From assembly GCA_964036195.1 (NCBI GenBank), contig OZ038453.1, forward strand, positions 8,447,469-8,511,468: 64,000 nucleotides of DNA. The letters run 5' to 3'. Source of the DNA: Sphaerolaimus hirsutus. Lineage: Eukaryota > Nematoda > Chromadorea > Monhysterida > Sphaerolaimidae. The notes under the pieces were generated by a model. It did not search any database. It worked only from the letters and a program-made list of their open reading frames with translations, and was not told the origin of the DNA. How positions within the stretch are numbered: the first letter of the stretch is position 1; each line of letters starts with the position of its first letter. Both the position numbers and the translations under genes were made by a program. Shown here in pieces: positions 1-9,800 of the stretch.

Positions 1-31
1 TTTGCAGTCGTGCCGCCCGATGCGACCCGCG
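1..31 (-). CDS. Exon (cut by window edge): SRCR domain c, near C-terminus
   Basis: After a GTTTGAG acceptor the exon reads [10 protein letters not shown], the HDC block that closes an SRCR domain. It is in frame with the preceding exon and runs off the window at base 1. Confidence 0.65.
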
Positions 32-821
32 CTCAAACCGGAGGTGCCTGGCTGGCCTGGGATGTTGGTGATTGTTGTTGTAAAGTGGATACACATGTAC
101 GACGCAGGCTCCCTAGACATCTGAACCCGCTGCCCATGTAGACCCGGTGGACAGTTTCTTCATACCTGCTGGACATTTAGACCCGGCGGACATGTAGTGG
201 CATCGCGTACATGTCCAGCGTGCAGGGGTACATGGCCTAGGAATGAAACAAGCGTTTTGTCAATGACACCATTTTAAAAAAATTATGTGATATTGCGCGC
301 TTGTGCACACAAAATTGCAAAACACCTGGCGCTTAAGTACTCAAAATTTTTGCTGAGGTCATAAAAAGTGGTTCTGATGCTTGCATTTTTCTTCTCTTCA
401 CCCTGGGTCGTTATGTCTACGCACTGGACGTTATGTTCCAGCTACATGTCTGCTGGGGGCTACCTGGTCAGCTGGGTAGAAATACATGCCCACAGGGTCT
501 ACATGTCCACCGGATCTACATGGCCAGCGGGTTTACATGACCACGGGCACAGGTTCACATGTACATTCCTATCAAACTGAAATGTTATTATGATAAATAC
601 TAGCCTAATTTGCACTCGAGCAGACTGGCTTCATGGCCGACACACTGCAAATTGTCCAGCCAAATGGGGCCCAGAAATCCATCAGCTGCACTGCCACTCT
701 GGCCCACTGGCACTTTGCCAACTGTGCCTGCAGCCACTGGGGCAGCCATCACAGAGTCAGGATAGCCCAGCATGCGGCAGGCTACCTGCAGTGGGACAGT
801 TGATTTTGGTGGTAAGTGTGA

Positions 822-852
<31 letters not shown>

Positions 853-3800
853 AGTTTCCATCGCTTATGTTTAATGTGATTGACTTTATCAATACTTTAA
901 TGCAGATGTCAGGCTGGTGAAGTTTGTTTCACTTACTTACCACAAATTTTTACATAGTAAATACCATATTACCTCGAATTATCCCCCCTTGAATTACCCC
1001 CCCCCTCTCGAATAAAACCCCTCAAAACCACGCAAATTTTGCTGGCGAAATAATAAACCCCATGGGGGTATTTCGAGGTAATACGGTAATAAGCAAAGAA
1101 GTAACTGTGTCAAATTGAAAATGTCCTGCAGAATTTGGACAGTGGAACTTGACACTAATTTAGATCTGGGGGCAGTCCTAAGATCTGTAAAGTGTAAAGT
1201 CAAGTGTCAAATGACATGTAAAATATCAATTAAAAAAAATGTTTTACTGATTTTGCGTGATGATTCACAAATTTGTAGATATGACATTTTACATGGCATT
1301 TTACACATGACTTACACTTTACAGGGCTTGGGACTGGCACCTGATATATAGAATTCACATTCACACATTGTTCCAATCTCCAAAACCAACGTGCTTCAAA
1401 ACCAACCCTACCTTAGCATCATTTGCATCAAACTGATCATCGCACACCGTACCCCAAACATTGTAAATTCGCACTTGTAAAAGGCCAGACGTGCCAGGCA
1501 AACCATTTTCCACTAATTGACCAGTTTTGTCAGTGCTGTTGTAGAGCAAACGCACTGACATGGTAGCTGAAAAATTGGGATTGCAAGTTTGAGTTTTAGA
1601 ATGTGGGTGGTTTTGGTTTTAAAATGTGAAATATGAATGGGGATGTTATTGTTAGAGCAGTGCAAAATGTGGCCTCCTGGTAGCCCAGTCGCTAAGAGCA
1701 TTCACAAGATTAGTGAAAGGTCCCGGGTTCGAGTCCCGGCCAGGGCGACAACATGTTTGTACTTTTTCTTTATTGGCTCTTATTGTGGTCCATGGAAGAT
1801 AAACTCTGAGAATGTCAAGTGATCAAACACAACGTTTGCAGGAAATTGGTTGAGAAACAGATGCGAAAACAAAAAACACCTGTAACATTTTTTTCTGCAA
1901 TTGACAAATTGCTTAATCGGCTTGAGTCTGTCTGTATTTCTGCTATATCTAGAACTATCCAATGCTTATAAGCTGCATGCACTGCAGTGAACCAACCAGA
2001 AGTATACAATGGGCAAAAGCTATCCAGCTCACTAGGGTTAGGCAGCGTGGGGGTATCGGGTTTGGGTCGGTTCCGGTTTACCAACCCTACAACCCCCCCC
2101 CCCCCCCAACAACAAACCATCACACATATCCGCATTCTCATCATTTCTATTACCGCAGTCATTATCACCATCACACAGCCACTGGAAAGGGACGCAGCGA
2201 CCATTGCCGCAGTGAAATCGGTCGCCCAGACACGCTGTTGATGGATGGGGTTAAGTGTGGTTTTGGGGTTGGGAAATGGTCTGGCACCAAAAATCAGTGT
2301 CTTTGTAACCTTCACCATGGTGTTTTGATTAAACGTTATTGGAAAATACTGGCAGAAGTGAAGAGATAACAACTTTCTCGCTAAACATAGCGGATATTTA
2401 CCGTATTTGCTTGAATAGTTACCCTCTTGAATAATTCCCCCTCTCGAATACCGCCCCCTCCCCTGTAAGATGAGTGAGGAAATAATTATTCCTACTTTAA
2501 GAAATTTGATCAATTTGTTTTGCCCAATTTTAACAATAACAATGTTATTCAAGCATATTTCATGAAATCAGTTGATAGAAACACGCTTAAAATTTTTGAA
2601 GACATAATAATACCCCCTTGATTAACCCCCCCCTTGAATAGTCCCCCGTCAAAAAAGTCTGACTCGGTGATAACTCAAGGTAATTATTCAAGCAAGTATG
2701 GTACATATTTTTAAACCTACTAAAACATCCATCCCACAAGCACCAGACCGCAATAACCCCCCCACCCCTCCAACCTTCATTCTCACTCCCCTGCGTCTGC
2801 GTACACACAACCCCCGCAGCTTCTTTGGGCGCCTTGCAGTCATGCACCCCCCAGCCGGGAAATTGGCACTGTGCCAAACTTGTCTCTGACCCCTGACAGG
2901 CTACCTCGTCCATTAGGAAGGTTGTGGGCAGGGAAGGGGTGCTGTTGAAACGATTGGTTGATTGCTCGCCAGATAGAGCTGTTGCTGCGGAACTGGGAAT
3001 GGGGGGGGGGGGGGGTGGGCAGACACAATATGCTCATTTTTGCACACCTATTGTATTTGCTTGAATAATTCCCCTGAGAAGTTATTTTTCCGTCAGACTT
3101 TTGAGAGGGGGAACTGTTCGAGGGGGGATTATTATTTTGTCAAAATTTTCTAGCATGTTTCCTCAACCCATTTCCTGAAATATCCTTTTTTAACAAAATA
3201 ACCTGCCATTTTTGTTAAAATTCTTATTGATCATGGTAAATGGGGGAATTATTCAAAAGGGTCAATTTTTCCTCAGTCATCTAACAGGGGGGAATTATTC
3301 AAAGGAGGGATTTTTCAAGCAAATACGATATTTAAGTCCAAATATAATTGGACCATTGAAAAGAAATGGCACAAATATATGATGGTCTCTCTGTGCTACA
3401 CCACTCACCTAAATCCCAACTGTCTACACACAACAGCTGCATCATTCAAGTCCCAATGATCATCGCACACGAGACCCCACTTGTCCGAACCTCGCTGCAC
3501 CAACACGTAGCCTTCATTTGACAATGTAGAACCGACCAAACGGACAGAGGGGGTGCCTGTGCAGGGGGTTGAGATTGGATTGGATTTCATCCAGATTCCA
3601 GGGGTCAATTTTACAAGTGATTGAGTGAGAAACCATTTTAGAAGAGAGAAGTGAGAAGTGATACTTAAAGTGAAAAGAGAGGTGAGAAGTAGAATGAGAT
3701 GTGAAATGGAATTGAGAAGTGAAATGATAGGTAAAATGAGAAATTAGAAATGAAATTAGAGGTGAAAAGTTTACACCACTTTTATCTTTCTAACCTTTCA

Positions 3801-6800
3801 TCTTTCCACTTCTCATTTCACTTCCCACTTCTCAAAATGGTTTTTACTTCACACCTTGCGGAATTGGCACTTGATCACCCAAAAAACTACACTCAAAACT
3901 CACTACAGTTTGCTTCATCTGATCCATCAGCACAGTGCGCAGTACCGTCACATTTGTGCGCCAAAGGGACGCACTGATTTGGGGCAGCGATACAACGAAA
4001 TTGCTCCGAGTTGCATGATGCTGCGGTTTGGGTCATTATACCGCGTGTCCTCAAAAAAGCCCCCCCCCCTCGAAAAACTCCCCCTGTTTGACGGGTGGAA
4101 AAGATGACCATGTAGAAAAAATGTTTTATGCACCGAAGTGTTCTTTAGAAGTATATTTTCTCTTGCAGTTGATTTTCACTGGCATTGATTTCATTGCTTG
4201 AATTACAGGTTTGTGGATCTAATTTTACCCCATACAAACAGTAAATTGAGCATGTATTTTACTTCATATTCAGATGAAAAAATAAGCCCCTCCCCCTCAA
4301 ATGACTCCCCACTTAAATAACTTCCCAGTCTAAAAAGTGTAAAGTTTTCAGTTCAAAACGTGGTGGTAAGGTGTTCACCCATTAACTAATCTTGTCGATT
4401 AAATAAACTTACCACCTGCCAATCCCTTCAACTCATAGTAATTGGCTGTCCTGTAAGTAACAACTTGGGCCCCTTGAACCAAAGTTTTAGCACTCAAAAT
4501 GCACAAAGCACTGTTTCCCGACCCGTGATGTGAAAATGCCACGCAATTCAAATGACTCGTTTCCACGCAGCGCTGGGCACACTGAATGAGACAAGATTGT
4601 TACATCTAAAGTATGTTTGGCAGTGATTGAAATTGTTTCAGGGGCCAATTCCGCAAAAAGTGAAGTGAAAAGCGAAGTGTAAAATAAATATTTAAAAGTA
4701 TTTAAAAACGGAAAGGATGACTTCTGCCTAGGTAACTTCATTTCAATTTTCAACTACCTATGTTAACCCTTAATTTAATTTAATTTTTATTTGTAACTTG
4801 GCGGATATTTCTATGGATGAAATGTTTCCATTTTTCGTTTATTTTCACCCATTTGCCATTTGTTTTTTAACTTTTCATTTCACTTTTCATTCCACTTTTT
4901 GCGAAATTGGCCCCAAATCACGAACAAACCCCTTGCGGGTGAGGGACAAATTCCCACTTTTCATCACCATCCACCAAGCGGGTTTGGGGTGTCCTTGTGA
5001 AACGACCCAGCCAGTCAGCTGCGATAGTTTTTTTCTGTTTTTTATATTAAACATTTTGAATTATACCGTATTTGCGCGAATAATTCCCCTGGTAATTATT
5101 TTTTCGTCAGTCTTTTCTAGGGGGAAGTATTCGGGGGGGGGGATTTTTCAATGGGATTTTGGGTATTACATCAATATTTTCAAGCATTTTACTATCAACT
5201 CATTCCACAAAGTACCGTATTTCCTCGAAATACCCCCGGGGGGTTTATTGTTTCAGAGTGAGAATTTTGAGGGGGGGTTAAACGAGGGGGGGGGGGTATT
5301 TCGAGGGGGGATTTATTATTTCGCCAGAAATTTTTTGAAATCCCAGTACTAAAATGTCGTCTGAAACGTACGCAGACGTCGAAAAATGCAACAAAAATCG
5401 CCATTTATAAGACTCTAAAGACATTTATAAGTGTGTAGACGTACAAACACTGTTCTCACATAACAGAGTCATCGTTTTTGACGTGTGTTCTGCATTGTCG
5501 GGATGACAAACCGCAGCCTTTGTCATTTACGTTATCTATACACTAAATTTGGGGGGGGGGGTATTTCGAGGGGGGGGTATTTCGAGGAAATACGGTATGC
5601 TTTTTTATGATAAACATGTCATTATTGTCCAAATTGGATTTTTGCTCACTTATTATTTTTACAGGGGTAATTTTTCAAGAGGGGGGAATAATACAAGAGG
5701 GGGAATTATTCAAGAGGGGTATTATACAAGAGGGGGAATTATTCACGAGGGGGAATTATTCAAGGGGGTATCATTCAAGCAAATACGGTATGATTCTCAA
5801 CATGACCCAGGGACCCCACAAACGCACTGCAGTTTGATTCATCCCTTCCATTGTCACAATCAGCCTCATAATCGCACACAAATTGCTCTGGAACGCACTG
5901 ATCGCCAGGCGACCCGCACGCAAATTCCCCCGCCCCACATTTGTTGGCTGTGAGGGTTTTTTGTGGAATGAAGAAATTCAAAAATAATTTTTTTTCAATA
6001 CACACGATTAAATTTTAATGAAGCAAGACAGGTGCCAGAGAATTTGAATGAGTGTTGCTTGCGTGGCTCAGAATCAGGCTTGAATATATCGAAATCAAGT
6101 GTCAAATAGCGATGGACCGTGGCACCGTGGCGCTGGCACCCATTTCTCTGGCGCCATCTGGCGTTATTTTGAATTTGAATTATTTTGAATGGTGCCTGGC
6201 GTCATTTTTCCTGGCGCTTTTCCATAACTATTCAGCACATTAGATATTGAGATGACAAGTGGAACATGTAAAAAAGCAACTAAGTGATAACTATGGCGAC
6301 AAGGAATTCCCGCCATTTAACCACTTAAACTTTTCTGACAACTCTTGACAACGATTCAAATTGGTCCCACTCCCCGCAGTATTTCCATATTTCTTCCAAC
6401 AGAAGAGCGCTATTCTATCGTTTTGTCAACGTTTTTACCTGTCGTTCTATTGGAGGTGCCCTTCTATTGGAGGTATGCCATTCTATTAGAACAAATACGG
6501 TAAACATTACGCTATAAAACTCACCAATGGAGCACTCAGGTATATCGCAGCGATCGAACTGACGATCATTAACCATGCACCAAGGTTTCTCATCATTATC
6601 AGGGTTTCTGCAGTAATTGTGGCTCCAAGTTTCTTGACCATCAAAAAGTTGGCCTTTGTCCAAAAGTGACTGTCTGTTCCAAGGAATACATGTGTATCCC
6701 AGTGATGTGACACTGGCTGTGCCGCTGTGAATGTTTGTGGGGTGTTTTGTGAGTTTATGTGTCCATATGTAGGCAAAACTATACACTTCAAAAAATGTCC

Positions 6801-9800
6801 AGTGATGAATTACATTTCAAAGCGCTTCACAATTCCAAATGGTGTCTTTACAAGGCATGTGTAACTTTACTTGTTACATGACACCCCACACCGTGTGGGC
6901 CACACGTCAGGGGGAAAACTTTTTTACATAAATAACAAACATACAACTTTAGACAGCTGGACAGCACATTGTCGGCCCGTACATGAGTTGACACATGTGT
7001 GCAGAGTTGCGAAAGTGTATTTACACTTACCCGAAATACCCGGGTAAATGGGTATTTCTATTTACACTTACACTTACACTTTCATAAAATACCCATACAC
7101 TTTTTTTACACTTTCCTGAGCAAAATACCCGGGTACAGAAAGTGTATTTTTTTCTTTCAGATGGCCCTGTTTTATGCTTTTGAGAAAGCATAAAATAGGG
7201 TCATGTACAAAAAATAACTGCACAGTGCACTAATGCAGTTATGCATTGAATGTAGAAAACATAGCAAATGTACAAACTGGCCTTTGATCTCCAACCTTTG
7301 ATCAGTACACATGGTATTCTACAGTTTCATCATACTTTTGTAAAAAGGACAAGATCAATGGAAATTCACCAGCTGGACACAAAGTCAACTGGCTTTTGCA
7401 TTGACATTTGCTGAATGTCCAATCTTGCATTTAAGCAGTGTGTATCGCATTGCTTAATCAGTAAATATCAACACTGAAAAAGTGCCATTATTAGTGAACT
7501 TCATACCACTACAGTATTTGCTACAGTCTGAAATGTTTCATAAAAGGCAGTAAAATGTGAAATGATGCATAAAAATGACAAATATATTGATCTAAAGGTG
7601 AAAACAGTGGTGTATTCTAATGCTCAACAGTGATAGCTCTTTCTAAAAAAATTTTACACTTACACTTTTTTTACACTTTCCTAGGTATTTTTAAAATACC
7701 TTACACTTTTGGTATCCATACTCAAAATTTGGAAAGTGTATTTACACTTACACTTACACTTTCCAAAAATACCGGTATTTTAACAACTCTGCATGTGTGT
7801 CAACTGATTTGTGTCAACTCAGATTTCGGCTTCACGTGTCGCACAGCGATCTCCAAAATGCATTGGAAGATCGCTGTGCGACACGTGAAGCCGAAATCTG
7901 AGTTGGCACAGACCAGTTGACATAAGTGTTAACTGGTATGTGGGCCACAGTTATCATCGATTCATGTTCATTTCAACACCCCCCAACCCCCCAACCTATA
8001 CTCCTTGCCACCCCCACCAGCAATCATACACCCCACATCTACAGCGGGAGCTTCACATATAAATGGCAACTGTTCATCGCATGGGTATGCGTCCCAATAA
8101 TAGTAGTGCCGTTCTAGTAGGTCGGCAGTGTTGTGTCGCAGGATCATGCAGGAATAGCCCACTAGGGGGGAGTAGCCTGGGGGGGTTGTGGATTTGTGGA
8201 TATTTTACCTGAATATGATTTTAAATGTGTAAAAATGTGAATATGAGTGTTTGATATTGGTGAAGCACTGTGAATGGTTACCTTAACCAGCTCTGAGGCC
8301 AGTTCCCAAGTGCTAAAGTACTTTCCTCTTTAATTTTTACTTTACTTTTTACCTTACTCTTAACTTTCCATTTATCATTTTACCTTTATTATTTTTTACT
8401 TAACTCTTTCATTTTTACTTTACTTTTTTATTTTTATTTTTTTACTCCCCTTTTTACTCTCTTTACTTTGCTACTTGCGGAACTGGCCCCAGAGTTGTTA
8501 AAAGTACTGAACTTTCTTCAATGCTTTTACTCTCCCCTTTTACAGAAAACGTAAAGCAAAACTTTTGCCATTTTAATCGTGAGTAAACATGAGTAAAACA
8601 AATTTTCACCAGAAAACGTAAAAGAGAGAATTTTTGAGAAATTTTGCCCCAGTTTTCACTCAAATCACTAATTTTTAGTGTTTATTTTCATTCAGATAGA
8701 CATGGTAGACCTCATTGTACGGTGCGGGTGTGCCCATTCATTTTTAATTACACAAATCTAACATTCACCCCAAAACTCAGCCAACTCATACTCACCCGGC
8801 CTCCATTTCATAAAATCGCTAGCGATCAAATCAGCACTAGTTTGCCACTCCCAACCCCCTGAAACAAATCGACCCGCTGTCCACCATCGAGGGTGTGTCT
8901 CTGTATTTGAAGGATTATGGTAGGGTGTGAGTAACTGTGAATTGAAATTGCGAGTTTGGTTGTTTTTAAGGCGGGGCTAAATGTGAGACTAATATCGGGT
9001 GTGAGACGACCACTTTATATTTTTTTAGAGTGAATTATGCGGTTTATTTTTAATATTACGATTTATTCTATTTTCTGGTTGTGGCTATAGATAAGGGTTC
9101 AGTTTTCCGTAATTATTGGATTGAATCGGATCAGGTATCAAAGAACCCCAATATCCCGATTATCTTAAGTCTAAGTCAGGTGCCAATCCAAGACCCAGTA
9201 AAATGTAAAATGTTGTGTCAACGACCATGTAAAGTATCCAAACCTTATGCTATCGTAACCAAATCTGAACGTAACATTTGAATACTATATAATCAGATTT
9301 AAATACAGGGTCTTTTATATGACAGATGACATTTTACAGGGTCTTTTACAGGTGACTGGGGCCAGTTCCGCAAGTGGAAAAGTTAAGAGTTAAGAGTTAA
9401 GAGTTGAGTAAAATGACAAATGACAAGTTATGAGTAAAGTTAAGAGTTACAATTGAGTAAAATGACAAATGATTTTACTCAACTCTTAACTTTTAACTTT
9501 ACTCTGAACTTATAATATATCATTTTACTCAACTCTTTACTCTTTACTCTTAACTTTTCCACTTGCGGAACCGGCACCTGGACTGCCCTCAGAAAAACAT
9601 TTAAAACCACAATTCACAAAATCAACCCACGATTCATGCCTCCAACTCTAGCAAACAGGGCTTCACTCAAAAAGTCCATCATGTTCTGGCTCGTGATCAC
9701 CGCCAACGAGCCCACCCTCGTGTCCGACGAGCCATAAGTGTCCTCGCAATGTTTGCGCGCCATGGAAAATGGTAGTCCTTGATTGTTTGAGTGCCCGTGA

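Noticed and set aside
1815-2552. A 245-codon minus-strand frame
   Set aside because: It runs through a palindromic element and the LDLa 3 exon in the wrong frame. The real exon is 2234-2118 in another phase.
5549-5953. A 134-codon plus-strand frame with [13 protein letters not shown] repeats
   Set aside because: It reads through the GAATTATTCAAGAGGGG units of a transposon arm and the antisense of the LDLa 1 exon.
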